Assembly: GCA_003427395.1 (NCBI GenBank)
Contig: BFEA01000046.1
Coordinates: forward strand, 51,066-87,287
Source: Chara braunii
Lineage: Eukaryota; Streptophyta; Charophyceae; Charales; Characeae
Reading direction: 5' to 3'
Length of the DNA stretch: 36,222 nt
Part shown: one piece after another, positions 1-11,778 of the stretch
Layout of the letters: every line of letters begins with the position of its first letter
Position numbering within the stretch: position 1 is the first letter of the stretch
Made by a program: the position numbers and the translations under genes
Notes under the pieces: model-generated
Database searches by the model: none
What the model was told of the DNA's origin: nothing
What the model saw: only the letters and a program-made list of their open reading frames with translations

Positions 1-695
1 TGGGTGGGCGGTGGGGGCATTATCAGGGGTCCTTCGGGAAGTCTTTGCCAAGGTCGTCCTTTGGTTTCCCCTTGGGGAGGGTTGGGTGGGGGATGTTGAC
101 AAATACATCACAGGTGAATGAACATCAGGACGAAACAAGCATAAGCGTACATCAAGTTCGTGATTTCAAACAACAACAATTACAAACAGTTTTCAAAAGC
201 ATTGAGTCATTGAAGATCATCAACGAGTGATAATCGTTGCAGAAATTTACAAAGTACAACATTACAGGGCAACATAACAACAACGCGAAACAGTTGCACC
301 AAAGATACACAACAATAAATGAAGCATGAATACTGAACTCAATCAAATAATGTGCGAATACAGTGTGCAATCGTCTGAAACATCGCTAGCAAAGTCGAAG
401 GAAAAAAAAAACAATGCAAGCATTGCAGATGCTGCGCCCATGTTTGAACAAAGAGTGCAATCCTCTGAAACATCGATGCAAAAATAAAACGAAAAAGAAA
501 CAACAATCTGCACCGACTGCACCTGTGTATGGAAAATTGTGTTGTAGTCTAACCATCTGTACAAATACAAATGTGGTCATGACGAAACACTAAATACAAT
601 ATACACTACACCTATGAATACATCACGTCATCCGAAGCACTAAATGTAGTATACACTACTACGAAATACAGAACAAAAGAGGACTAATGGTGGGA
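1..695. other. AT-rich intergenic stretch with short direct repeats
   Basis: No gene is supported here. The first 90 bases are G-rich and the rest is A-rich. Two diverged direct repeats are visible: about 362-411 resembles 455-504 (both carry a TGCAATC-TCTGAAACATCG core followed by A-rich sequence), and 587-609 resembles 637-659 (CACTAAAT followed by ATACACTAC). The stretch lies just downstream of the stop codon of the minus-strand transposase remnant, so it may include that element's 3' untranslated end. I could not identify a terminal inverted repeat. Confidence 0.5.
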
Positions 696-3603
696 CTAAG
701 CATCATCGTCGTCCACAATGTCCTTCCTCCTCCTCTGCGTCGCCACACCTGTGACACTGTCGCCGTCACCTGTGCCGCCTACCGGCCTGTGCGCAATACC
801 CGGAGCATGAACCCCCCCCTGTGGCGCCGCCTCAACCCCGTGCTGTGCTCGAAGAAGGTTGTACACGGAAGCCCTCCTCTGCTGGACAAGAGGCATCTCC
901 AAATCATCGGTACCAGACTCCAAAACACCTGCTGTCTATGACGGTCGCTGCGCAGGCACCGTCCTCACATCCTCCCCCAATATACGTCCGACCATGCTCC
1001 TCCGGGGGGGGGCACTGTGCTCCGCCTCCTCCCCCCTACCTGGTATGCGCCCCTCAGTACGTGGCATCGCCGCCGCAGCAGGTGCTGTCATGGGCTGCTC
1101 CGTCGCCCGGGTGGAGGCCCTCTCCCGCCAGCCTACTGTGTCCGCGACAACGTCCCGGGCCAATGCCTCCCGAGTCCGCAGATGGAAACCGGCCAACCCG
1201 GGATGACTCTCCCGCATCGCATGTGTCACCCTCCTCACAGTACTGAGACTCTTGCCTGCTTTCATCTTCTTCTTCCCTTATTTGGGAGAGGGAGACTCTG
1301 CAGGTGCCGGTGCGATAGTGGCACCCTCAGCATGTACGGAGGTCGTGCCACCAGTGGTGGACGATGGCAGTGACGGGCTGCACGACACGTAGGCTGGACC
1401 CTCTGCCATGAACCTCCTCGATGCCTCATCCATCCATCCGCGTCGATCTGCATGCAATGGGTCCTCCCGTGCCTGCCGCTTCGACTCCCCCGTCGTCATG
1501 GCTCCACCGATAGGCAATATACAAACACCCTGAACCCGCGACGCGGGTCTCTCGGTTGCATCCCCACCGCCCGCATCACCACACTCAAGCACTGCATCGA
1601 ACCGTCGCACGATGACCCTCACCACCGCCCGTCTCGAGCATCCGCTCTGCTCGTGTCCTCAGCGCAATACTTTGTGTCATCTCGCAACGGCTAGCCAAGT
1701 CCTGCGCCCTCTCCCTCTCCTCACGATCGATCTTGTCCTGCTCCGACTCTAGCGCTCGCTCCTGCACAGGTCGACAATCCCTATTGTCCCCTGCTGCACA
1801 CTCCTCCAGCCCCAACGAACCCTGTGTCCCCGCTGCTGCCTCCTGCAACATGCTGCTACTGATGTCACCCATGCTGCATGAAGGTATATCCCGGAGTATC
1901 TGACAAACGGGCGTAGCCGCTGTGTCCGCATCACCACTGCCACGCTCGCCTGCCGGTGTCGGAGGAAACCCTAACGAAACATCCAACATACCATTGAAAC
2001 TACCACCCAACTGCGCAGAAGCGCTCCCAACCTGTGCAGCCTCGTCAGCAACCTCTGCAAACCCGCCTGCTACCTCCTCAGACGGCGCTGCAAAATGTGG
2101 AGTGGAGGGAGCGGCCTCTGCAGCGGCCTGTGCCGACGCAGCACCACCAAACTCTGCCGACCCGGTGCCAACCTCTGTTGTCGCGGCACCCTCATCGACC
2201 CAGTGCACAGTGCGAGTGGACGAAACAGACTCTCGCCTCGCCCGTCCTCCGCCACCACGGCCTGCAGCCCCCGTGTCTCGTGCCCCCCCGACGCCCCTGC
2301 CTGCACCACTGCATCGGTCGGCACGCTGTCGACCCGACCTCCGCAAACCACCTGCAGCCTGTGTACCATTGCCGCCCTCGTCGTCGTCGTCACCATGTCC
2401 GCGTGTCGGGGAATAGGAGGGATCATCCTCGTCCTCACTGCTGCCCTCGTACCCCTCTCTGACATCGTCGCCGTCGTCGCGTCCCTCCTCAACAATATCC
2501 CAAGTCCCCTGCTCGCCATGTCCTGGACGATCTGTAGGTGGAGGGGGATGCTGCGCAATGGCTCCAGTGGAAGCCCGACCACTCGAAGGAAGAGGTGGAG
2601 GGGGAGGGGGATGCTGTGCAGCGGCTGCAGTGGAAGCACGAGCACTCGGCGGCGGAGGTGGAGGGGGAGGGGGATGCTGCGCAGCGGCTGCAGTGCAAGC
2701 ACGCGTCCAAGGACGCAACATCTCGGCGAGAGGATCATTGTCGCCCCCATCATGAGAATCCCCCGGCTCTGACTCCACTGCCAGGTCGTCTGGATCGGAC
2801 CACAGCTCCGCCTCAATCGGGTCCTAAGCCATAGGATCAGGCTCCGGATCGTACACGGCGTCCAACTAAGTCTGCATGAGCACCGTGGAGCGACGACCGA
2901 AATACGTCTTGACGCTGGGCGGAGCCTTCGAAAGGCGATCCTTACGTCCGCGCTGCACCTGCCACTCGCGTTGCGCCTCTATGACTCGGTCAGCTGGCCG
3001 AAGACCCTCATCACGAGGCGGAGGAATACTGTCCTCTGTCTCCTCCTCAGCATCCTCCCATGGCAGAACGTACCCTGAACCCCTCCCCTGACAATGACTC
3101 AATCTCAAGTTGGTGGATATCGCCACCAAATGAGCCAGCTTGATAAAACCAAGCTGGTTACGCTTCTTCACCTGAATACGCTCATGGACGGCCCAGTTCC
3201 TCTCCGTTGGACTCTCCGTTGGAGAGGCGCACGTCCATGTGTGTGTCAGGCGAATGGCGTAACTCTGAAGGAGAGGGACCCCGTCCCCGTGCTGAACCCA
3301 CCACTGCCCCACCTGCGACGTCTCCTTCTCCCCTCTGCAGGAGGCCGCGTCCCTATCACCCTCAACCCCTCCATACGTCCAATCGCCCTCCCGGCTCAGA
3401 AACTCCGCCAACTGCGTGCGCAATGTCTGATACAACTCCTCATCTCCGCCAGTCTGCTGGCGAAGGTATCGCAGCGACTCCTCCGCGAGTGTCTTGTCAT
3501 GCTCGCTGCGCCTCGCCGCTCCAAAATACGCAATGCTCCTGTGGCGAGGGTTAAGGAGGTGGGCCATGTAATGTGCGGGCTCTAACATATGATTGACCCG
3601 TTG
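696..3603 (-). pseudogene. hAT-type transposase remnant: dimerisation domain plus long low-complexity tail
   Basis: Read right to left, this segment starts inside a hAT DNA-transposon transposase. Codons from about 3600 to 2868 give the pattern of the hAT C-terminal dimerisation region: HMLEPAHYMAHLLNPRHRS, then a WW-x2-HGDGVPLLQSYAIRL block, then SPTERNWAVHERIQVKKRNQL and ending NLRL. In intact family members this domain mediates transposase dimerisation in the nucleus. The same frame continues into an acidic, Pro/Ala/Gly-rich tail to 1585, then into another frame (1625 to 696), ending in a DDDDA-stop C-terminus. Breaks are in-frame TAG at 2866-2868 and again near 2825, a frame change at about 1590-1640, TAA at 1278 and TAG at 936. 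The N-terminal catalytic half is absent: upstream of 3604 the sequence is unrelated and opens with a stop. The family call is firm; continuity of the tail with the transposase is inferred from shared frame and composition. Confidence 0.75.
2546..2705 (-). repeat. 63-bp in-frame tandem repeat (21-residue Pro-rich unit, about 2.6 copies)
   Basis: Units begin at 2546, 2609 and 2672, exactly 63 bases apart, each with GGATGCTG followed by a GGTGGAGGGGGAGGG run. On the minus strand each unit encodes an Ala-Ala-Gln-His motif followed by a run of prolines and a Ser/Arg-Ala-Ser-Thr segment. The multiple-of-three length keeps the reading frame of the transposase tail, consistent with expansion while the tail was still translated. 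Confidence 0.8.
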
Positions 3604-4522
3604 TCAGAGGGCGCGGTGTTCTGGCCCTCCTCTGCGTACCAAGTCCCTACTTGGCACTGCCTTTAGCTCCAACGCTGTGGCTTGTAGTGGTTCCTGAGCC
3701 ACTAAGATCCTTAGCGTCCGGACCATACCTTGACGGGGACAGGCCCTATTGGTGCTCGCCTCAGCAAAAGGTGCGCCACAAGGCTTTCCATTGGTCCACG
3801 CAGGCTCGGCGCCCTGCTGTACAGCAGAGCACAACCGGCCTGTGGCCGTGGTAGCCGCCGGGTTCGCCCTGGGACGCAGAGGTGGAAAGGTCGGCGCTGT
3901 CTTTTCTACAGCGCGTCGATTGCACCTTGGTCGAATTATGGGTCGGGTACGTAGGGCCGCTGTGACAGTCGAATAGAAGAGGGGCAGAGGAAGAAAAGAA
4001 AGGAGGGTGATGAGAAGTAAGAGGGAAAAGGGGAAGTCAAACATTGGGACTGCGCGTAAATCTGGGCCCTTGTTTCGGTTCGAGGTGACCCAGTGAACTC
4101 TGATTGCAGCAGCGGTATGATTTCTTCCTTTTCCTATTCTATTATTATTATTACTTAGATTTTTCCCTCTTTCACGACTGTCGAGTTTCCTTTCTAATTT
4201 TTGTTATTTTCTTGGTGGCCTGTCGTTTTGTGGGGAGGCCAACAGATTGGGTTCTGAGTCTAGGCAGTGACCTATGGCCTGGGCTGGCCTGACCCCTTTG
4301 CATATCGACTGTATTGGACCTGCTGGACGGGGCTCTGCGCGGCAGGGTCCCTGAAGCCATGATAAAAGGGTGGATACAGTAGTGTCCGGGAAAAAGGGAA
4401 CGTAAAAGGGAAAAGAAAAATCAAAAGGAGATGAGGATTTTGGACTTGTGCAGGAACCAGTACCGCTACTCGGGCCGAGCTGCGACGCGGAGAAGATCTG
4501 AAGCGCCATCATCCTTATTTTA

Positions 4523-4525
<3 letters not shown>

Positions 4526-4597
<72 letters not shown>
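4526..4597. repeat. (ATT)n trinucleotide microsatellite
   Basis: An almost uninterrupted run of ATT/TTA triplets of roughly 70 bases. It creates a spurious poly-Tyr open frame on the plus strand that should not be annotated as a gene. Confidence 0.95.
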
Positions 4598-4598
<1 letters not shown>

Positions 4599-4795
4599 TT
4601 TACCGATTTTCGAGGCGCGGCCCTCCCTTTTCGTTTTCAGTCACTTCGCGGGAAAGCTGAACGGTTCGAATTTCGGGTTGTGGCCTACGGCCTACGATGG
4701 CCGAGCTCAAGTATTCTGTCTATGAATGTGCCCCGATTGAGTGTCGCGCGATGAAACCCCAAAAGAGGGGTGACCCGCGGCCGCATCGGTAGGAA

Positions 4796-4827
4796 GCTTA
4801 TCACCCCCCTCATGGAGGGTCATAAGC
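4796..4827. other. Hairpin-forming inverted repeat
   Basis: GCTTAT at 4796-4801 pairs with ATAAGC at 4822-4827, and an inner ACCC/GGGT pairs across a short loop. The role is unknown; it lies about 300 bases upstream of the TATA-like box. Confidence 0.5.
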
Positions 4828-5136
4828 CCCCTCCTTGCCATCAGACACGGTCACCCGGATATTGTAGTCCCAATTGTAGGCTTTAAAGGGAAAGAGTCGC
4901 CTATCGGTATCCCGTTATGGGACCGACGGTCTGAGTCTTTGGCAGCAACCGTGAAAGCTTGAGGAGTGGTGACGGTACTGGATGGAACTCCGCCTAACAG
5001 TTAGGATTCAGACTGGAAATAACTTCGGGAGTTAATTAAGTTTTATTTTTAGTTTTGATTTTATCTTTATTCTTCGGGAAAAAATCTTGGCGGAACTTAC
5101 CGTTTAGAGCGCAGGGACCCTGGCGGGCAGCGAGCC

Positions 5137-5144
5137 TATAAAAA
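5137..5144 (+). promoter_or_regulatory. TATA-like box
   Basis: TATAAAAA within GCCTATAAAAAGTG, in a GC-rich context and about 290 bases upstream of the ATG of the next plus-strand ORF. The match to a eukaryotic TATA box is good, but no transcript evidence exists and such strings occur by chance. Confidence 0.35.
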
Positions 5145-5429
5145 GTGATGGAGCCGAGTGTTTAGGCACGTCGTGAATGCCAGGTGCAGTTGCTGCTCAG
5201 GTGGTCTGAGCTCCACCGTAGCGCTCTGCTGGGACAGCCTCAGAGCTGGGGATGTGTTGTGCTAGACAGGGGATCGCACTCAGCGTGCTCTGCATGCCGA
5301 AAACTGAGTTTTGCTAGGTGGTGGTTGCGGCTATAGCAAGCTACAGGCCTGTGTATATATTACCTGTTGGCGTGTTATTCCGTGTGGACGGCTTAGTGTT
5401 GCGTGGAGGTCATAGTACTGAGTCTGACT

Positions 5430-5951
5430 ATGGCATTGGATGGGTACAGGCCCGGGTACTGGTACCACAAGGCCCGTTGGGAGCCCGTGTCCGGGGAAGG
5501 GCCCTGGATTACCGTCATACTTAATTACGACGGTGGAGATGAAGTGTTACTGAAGATCAACGTGGAGGGAGCAAGAGAGGGAGAGATGCGGACTAACCCG
5601 AAGCTGCAGGACGTGATTTCAGAGGCGAGAGACCGAACGGAGAGACGCTGTAGACGGGACGGAGTGACGACAAGGCTACGGATAATGGTGGCTTACCACG
5701 AGACTTAGACCTCGATGGACACAGCGGACCTGGAAAAGGTCCACCAGGACAGAGACTCGGGAGGGGAAAGTGAGATGAGTGACGCAGATCGGGAGACGGA
5801 CCTCAGATCCTGGAACAAACCAGGCGAGATCCAGAGGCATCACCGAGCCATGAAGCCGGTGGAGCACGGACCCGAGGCCAGTTCTCGGCAACTGGCGCCC
5901 AGAGGCCGCGGGATGGAGGAGAGACAGAACAGGGGGAAAGGGCGTGTGTGA
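5430..5951 (+). pseudogene. Unrecognised ORF with one in-frame TAG, possibly Gag-like
   Basis: The first ATG in this frame is at 5430 (MALDGYRPGYWYHKARWEP). The frame is open to a TAG at 5706-5708, then reopens at once (MDTADLEKVHQD) to a TGA at 5949-5951. The first half (about 92 codons) has an aromatic-rich start and ends in a charged helix; the second (about 79 codons) is Arg/Glu/Asp-rich and low in hydrophobics. This overall shape, together with the upstream TATA-like box, would fit a degenerate Gag-like ORF, but no zinc knuckle or other diagnostic motif is present. I do not recognise the family. Confidence 0.35.
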
Positions 5952-8683
5952 GGCGGCAACGCCAGAGGTCGGCGCATGGTCATTCTGAAAAACGGGGTGG
6001 GAGCTACGAGGCGGTTACATGCGTACGTGTGGCACAGTCGAAGGTGTGTGAAGTTAGCGAGAGGGGCTGAGACAGGCAGCGGGGTCGAGGAGAGGTGATC
6101 GAGGGATCAAGGCACAAGCAAATCGATGTGTACACTGGTCAACGGAGAGAGATGAGACGAATGGGAGAGTTTTGAGTTCTTGCGCGGTGTGGCAGGCGTC
6201 AACTACGGTCATCACGTTCTTGCGAGACAGAAGGACAGAGAATCAACGAGGCGGTTATGCGTGTGCGATCGGCGCCACGTTACTCTCGAAAGTCAGCCTG
6301 AGAGAAAAGGACTGGGCGAGGCGAGCCTGCCTACATTCTGGCTGATGTCAATTGCGCCGCTTCAGAGTATGCGATGAAAGATTAGTACGCAGGACTCTCT
6401 TTCATCCCCTTTTTTTTTTTTTTTTCCCCTCTCGTTTGCACGAGAGCACACACGCTGGCATTAAAGGAATACGATGACAGCGCAGCCATTAGCCTGCCGT
6501 AGCCTCTGATATCCCCTAGCCGTCAGGCCGACTCAGTGAAAAGTGAAAGTGAGTTGATACGCACGCTCAGAGATATGCAATAGCCACCCTGTTGACGTCA
6601 ACCGCCTCTCTCACGTCTCACCTCCCATGTGGAAGAGTGACCTTGTGAGCGCACAGAGGGAAGAATAGCCTCAAATACACCCGGAAAGCCTCAGGTAAAC
6701 CACACTGGTCATCCACACTTCAAAATTTAGTCCCGTCGGCGCTGACGTTAGCAGTATTGCACAAGGCAAATGCCCTTTTCACGTTCCACTACTCACGAGC
6801 TCGCTCTCAAGGTGATACGAACCGCAAGCATGGAGAGATCACCTTACAACCCTCAGTTCCTATGACAGAGCTTAGAGGATTGGTTACCATGCAGGAGCGA
6901 GCATCACCTGAGAGTAAGGAGGTAAATGAGCTGTTCTTTAGTCTTCGGGTGTTGTCTTTAGGAGTGGAAAGTTATTTGTGACCCGGAGGGAGTGGGTGAG
7001 CGGTTGTTGATTGGAAACGCGATTTTCTCCTCTACACGTCTGCTGATCATTCTCGATCTATGCGCCCACGTGGCTGAATGTGTTCTGTCGTTCAGATTTC
7101 TGTTAAATCATAGTCGGGTGTATTCGTCGACCATCATGAGGAAATAAACTCATTGTTTCTGTCATCGAAGACAGTGTTTGCCCTCTTCTCTGTGATCTCT
7201 CCTGTCGGGCATTCGAGTCAAGAAGTTCATATTCTTGTTACACCAACATTAGCAAAATGGTGGACGTGATGGCGGAAATGAGTAATGCCTCTTTAATGAG
7301 GCCAGGCTGCTGACTGTGACTTACTTAAAATAAGATTTCGGACAAACCCGCCTTGTAATTACTTAATTTTGACTCTCACTTCAGCCTTTGTTTGCGTGAG
7401 AGTATTGGTAAATGGCAGAGTTGAGATACTGCAGAGAAAGCAGTTGTTAAGCCTACCTCCCCTGGGCGCATAACCTCTGCTTGCGCAAGTGAAGGTGAGC
7501 TTAATAGTGTGCATTGAGGATCAGAGGAAGTAGTGTCGTATGTGAAAGTACGGATGAATGACACCCTGTGAGTTTGTAGGCTTTCGTGTGTTCACCCTTC
7601 AGTGATCAGTAGGAACTCAGAAAACCCTGTGAATTATGTGCGAGATCTTTATCGTGCAAGCATTTAAAACTATTGAGTGCATTCGGGCCCACCGAGTTAT
7701 TTGTGCTCCCTGAGAGAGCTTTGATCAGCTGGTCCGTGAGTGAGTGTTGTGGAGAGGGTGACAAACCCTTGTGGACAGTGAGGCCCATGCCCTGATGGGC
7801 AAAACTCAGCATGTACTGAGGATGGTCGCGTACCTTCTCGCAAAATATTTAATTGATGGGGATTAATCGGGACTAAAATAGTAAAGCTCATATCCTACCC
7901 TTATCATGATCTAAGAGAAGTAAGGATTAGCGGTAATGTTTTTACCTGAGAACGGGACTAACGAATGATGATTAAGTTTTCGACATTATCTGAGTTGAGT
8001 TATGTCAATAGAGCTAGATGCGCTGATTGAACAGGTAAATGGTGGAGTTATACAAAAACGTCCTGCCTCGACCCGTATATTCGTAGTATACACACGGTGA
8101 GAATAATCTCCTCACTTTGGGATCAATCGTATCACATATGCTATGGTTACGGGGTAAGCGAGGAATGCGACCTTGTACGCTTGATGCAAGGATGGGTCTA
8201 ACCGAGTGCCTTTGAAGGGACTTCTTGCTCAGGTCCTTGTCTAAGGTCCCATCGTTGGGGTTTAGTGATTCCCATTTTAGGTAAGACCGTTCATCCCCTG
8301 GGTGAGGTACATTGCCTGAGCAGTCGGAGGGCAAAGCTGATATTCATCGCGTCTTGAGCATCACTCTCAAAAGGGTTAAACATCGCATAATCCTCTGGAT
8401 ACCAACTCTGACGGAGCACACAATTGTACTTACCTAGTTACCCTGGGCACAAGGCTTTTTATTGCAAAGCCTTCGGTGGCATCGGTTGACTCATAGCCAG
8501 CTTTGGCAGGTATCAAGACATTAGTGAGTTGTTTGTCCGGGGCGCACAACATTATTCCCACAGAGCTGCATATCTAGAGACCGTTAGTAGAGGAGAATAT
8601 CCCTGCTTGCTTCTTTATTCCTGCATCAGAAGTGAGAGGAGGCAGAGGGAAAGATATGGAGAGCAAAAACATCTTCCCAATGA
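5952..8683. other. Intergenic region without recognised genes
   Basis: Short frames on both strands show no family signature. Notable items are a 16-base T run at 6410-6425 flanked by CCCC on both sides, and an A+T-richer stretch from about 7820. No RNA gene, array or terminal repeat was seen. Confidence 0.5.
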
Positions 8684-8905
8684 TCAGTACCTTATATCAG
8701 GCAAAAGAGGAAGGATGGGAGAATAATAGTACTGGAGAAGATTGAAAATTACAAGAAATCAATGATAGAGTTTGTTGTAGGAAAAGCAAGAGAACATCAC
8801 AAATTCGTTGAGTACATTTTCTATATCTACGAGCCAAGTGGTAAGCTGCACAGCATTAGTTCATCCCTAGAAGCAGTAGAAACTGCAAAGGCAAAGCTCA
8901 AATAA
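8684..8905 (+). pseudogene. Orphan family copy A (short form, 47 codons from ATG 8762)
   Basis: The frame is open from 8684 to TAA at 8903-8905, with the first ATG at 8762. The C-terminal part reads KFVEYIFYIYEPSGKLHS followed by ISSSLEAVETAKAKLK and stop. It closely parallels copy B about 760 bases downstream and shows the aromatic strand, then Gly-Lys-Leu-His, then helix layout also seen in the longer copies from 10.2 kb on. No known family was recognised. Both short copies stop at the same point after AKL-K/S, so this may be a true C-terminus, not a truncation. I list it as a probable remnant because the start is uncertain. Confidence 0.45.
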
Positions 8906-9099
8906 CTTTCTTTCTGCAATATTCGTCGGCGTCTTGATTGGCCACTATCCAGTTACAATCTCCGTGAGGGATAAAAGTTTAGCTGCTCGATGCCATGATC
9001 AGAACTCCATCGTAATTCAGTCAGAATCCGCTCAGGGTTTAATCAAGACTTAACTAGAGTCTAAATCAGGCACCCAATTGGTCTTTCTTCGAGCTTGCA

Positions 9100-10200
9100 C
9101 CAGACAAAGAGACAGACTAGTGGAAACTGAACCTGGTCTGAGATTGGTTCTGATTGGACATACAGCAAAGCATCGGTTCAGACAGCAAATTCCGACCAAT
9201 AATTAAACAGACAATCAATCAGCAGTCAGTAATACTCAAATTTGCAACCAACAGCAGTCCAAACTGCGAACAATCAGCAACCAGTAGTATTCAGATATGC
9301 AGTCGACAATAGTTTAAACAGTGAGCAAATAGTAATCAGACAACTATCAAACACCGTACAGTTGGCTTTCAAACTACCTCGTGCTCGAGGGTGGCTATTG
9401 GGGCACACCGCTGTACGATCTGAATGTAAAAGAACGGAGACATGAAGGACGATGAGATCCTAACTGCAAAGAGCACTCTAATCAAAGAAAGCAAGAAGGA
9501 TGAGAGGAAGGAGTCTGCCGAGATATGAAATTTAATAGGAAAGTTCAACGTGAGCACGCGGTTCAGAGGGTGGAGGGTGAGAAGTACATCGAATACATAA
9601 TCTATTTCTACGGAGTCAACGGCAAGTTGCACAATACCAGTTCCTCGCTTGAGATAGTGGAACAGGCCAGGGCAAAACTCTCGTGAGCTTGATTGTCTCA
9701 GTGGCTCTACTCTTTGAAACAACACTCAGAGCAATTCTCATTTCTCAGTGTGGATTTTCAGTACTCAGAGCAGTTTTCCAGTACTCGGTGCAGTCTTCAA
9801 TACTCAGAGCGGTAATCAGCACGCAAAACAATAATCAGGGCTCAAAATAAAAATCAGAGAATTCTATACAAGATCAGCGAGCTTAGAACAGACTCAGTGA
9901 ACTTGAAGCAGACTCAGTGAGCTTCGTGCAGAGTCAGTAATCTCAGCAGCATTCAGTTCTCAGGTCAATAATCTCAATTGTATCATGTTTTCTCAGTCAA
10001 GCAGCAATTAACCAGCAACCTTTCAGTCCTTGATCTGCAGTTAACCAACAACTGACCAACATTTATTCAAGTATCTGGTTGGTAATCTCAGCAACATTCT
10101 CATCAGAAACAACAATCAATTAATCAGCAATCAGTTATCAGCAATCGGTTCTCACCGATCAATTCTTGGTGATCGTCTAGTCAGTCTGCGCCGGTTAATC
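9100..10200. repeat. CAG/CAAT/AATCAG-rich degenerate low-complexity region
   Basis: Outside copy B, this region is dominated by degenerate CAGT, CAGC and AATCAGC words (for example ACTCAGTGAACTTGAAGCAG followed by ACTCAGTGAGCTTC near 9892-9922, a near-exact short tandem). It has no consistent unit length. A similar CAGTTTCAG-rich stretch lies at 20042-20165, on the far side of the Ty3 element. Confidence 0.55.
9442..9686 (+). pseudogene. Orphan family copy B (short form, two overlapping frames)
   Basis: An ORF from ATG 9442 (MKDDEILTAKSTLIK, Lys/Glu-rich) ends at TGA 9526-9528, inside an ATGA overlap with a second ORF from ATG 9525. The second ORF runs 53 codons to TGA 9684-9686 and reads KYIEYIIYFYGVNGKLHN then TSSSLEIVEQARAKLS and stop. 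That block aligns residue by residue with copy A (identical EYI, GKLH, SSSLE, VE, A, AKL). The overlap probably reflects a single-base frameshift that split one gene. The family is unknown. Confidence 0.5.
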
Positions 10201-10241
10201 TACCCATGAGTACAGTCGAATCCTTTCGAGTCAGCGAGTAA

Positions 10242-10676
10242 GTGCTGACCAACCTCAATCAGATTTTATGCAAGGAGGCATTCCGTTATCAGTATCCTAG
10301 TGCCATTGGTTTCAGGCACGAAGATCTGTCAATCTTCGTTGTCTAGACCAGTTTTGCTGACGGCACTATCCACGATCTGAGGCCCTAACTGAAGAAGGGC
10401 AAGGAAGCTCATGAGCATTTCGATCCAGTCTGGATCTCAGCCACCAAATACCTCGAGCAGAGAGAGAGGGAGCTCGATGAGAGTGGCACTACGCTGATCC
10501 GCAGCTTTGGGCCAAAGCTTTATAATGACTATCCCAGGCCTCCTGTTCCTTCCCTCCTCACTGATGGCACAGGATGGCAAGACATGATCAACTTGGCAAT
10601 GAGATATATCTCTCTAGCGGTGATCGACATTGAGGCACTGACAGAGCCCACCGAGTATTCCTACCTCAGACGATGA
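10242..10676 (+). pseudogene. Orphan family copy R1 (long form, two internal stops)
   Basis: The frame runs from 10242 to TGA 10674-10676, broken by TAG at 10344-10346 and TAA at 10386-10388. It shows the full layout of the family: an LTNLNQIL start, a SFADGTIHDLRP strand segment, LKKGKEAHEHF, a helix with W-x2-A then ERELDESG, PPVPSLLTD, and W-x2-MINLAMRY near the end. Each of these blocks has a counterpart in copies R3 and R4 at similar spacing. No annotated domain was recognised. The two stops make it non-functional as it stands. Confidence 0.55.
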
Positions 10677-11778
10677 GTCTTTTCAGTGGATAGACTGCCT
10701 ACATTGTGGGAGGAGTTTTGCTTCATGGTTAACTTCCGTGTCATGTACCTCGGATGGTCATGCCTAGAGCTTGCTGGCTTCAGGTGACTCTTTGTCACGA
10801 GGCCTCAATCTCAGATTGTACGTGGGTGTGGGTCATAGCACCAGAGATAAACAGTGAAAATAGAGATTGAGAGAGACTGACCAGAGGGATGAGTGAGGAC
10901 TCTTGAGAGGTGCTGACCATACCTGTTTATGTGTATTTTCTGAGATTATTATGAGTTCTCATTCATCCTTCATTCATTTGATCTTGCCTTTGTTCGAGTC
11001 AATCGGTCTTGCTTCTTGTTTTGTTCTTGCCTGATGATTGCTATCGTGGATGATTCAGCCACAATTCTCAAAATCAGATTGACATAATTGATGCATGCAT
11101 AGCACCCCATGATTTTTATGGTTATTATTTGCATAATTCTCTGCTGTTCCGAATCAAAATAAAAGATTCCTAAGACCGGGGACCGGCGAAGACCGCAATT
11201 GAAGGGTCTCGCTCGAAGCCGGACGCACACAACAGGAAGGGATTTGCATTATTTAATTTGTTTTATTTATTGCAATCACAATCAAAATCCTACGTGACAG
11301 TCTGTTGGCTTTCCGGTCGCCTGAAGCAGTCCGACTGGAAAAAGTGCGACAAAAATTGCGTTGTTGTCGGGGACATGAAAATATTTTTGTGTCCGGAACG
11401 AGCCTGGGTCATCATCATCTTTGAGTTTTGATTAGGACGTGAAAACTGTTGACATTATTGTGAGCTTCATGTTAATTCTATTATTCTCATTTGAGTCTCG
11501 ATTCTCTTGAGAATCACGGCTACTAACTGTGTTTTATTCTTTCCTTGTGTGAGGTACCACACTGGACCGGAGAAAGGAGATTGATATTATTGATTGAAGA
11601 GAATCACTCTCTCGAATCAGACTTGAATTCAGGTATGTCTCATGAGCCTATGATGTCCTTTGAACACTGAGAAAGGAAAGGAAGAATCAAGAGTTCGGGG
11701 AATTCAACAAGAATGCTAATTTCTGGTGCATTGAGAGAACTCTCGAAAGTAACTACCAAAGGAATATTTCCCTATTAG
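10677..11778. other. Spacer between orphan copies R1 and R2
   Basis: I see no gene. Frames are short and lack the family blocks. The sequence is AT-rich around 10930-11150 and 11230-11300, with a GC-richer patch near 11175-11225. Confidence 0.5.

Larger units (their letters stand above)
3604..5136. other. Segment of unknown origin abutting the truncated hAT gene
   Basis: The sequence changes character at about 3604, where the transposase frame hits a stop and similarity ends. The segment is GC-rich to about 3960, then mixed, with an (ATT)n tract and a hairpin. No protein family was recognised in any frame. It starts near TGTCAGAGG and precedes a TATA-like box and an ORF, so one reading is that it is the long terminal repeat of a retroelement inserted into the hAT copy. 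No matching second repeat was found in the window, so this remains a guess. Confidence 0.3.

Noticed and set aside
1922-2772. Long plus-strand ORFs opposite the hAT tail
   Set aside because: They are antisense shadows of a GC-rich coding frame; the minus strand carries the hAT domain in the continuing frame.
4655-4690. tRNA T-arm (GGTTCGAATTTCGGG)
   Set aside because: No A-box or acceptor stem could be placed at the right distance on either strand.
4431-4754. 107-codon plus-strand ORF with a poly-Tyr run
   Set aside because: It is created by the (ATT)n microsatellite; no domain and no conserved flanks.
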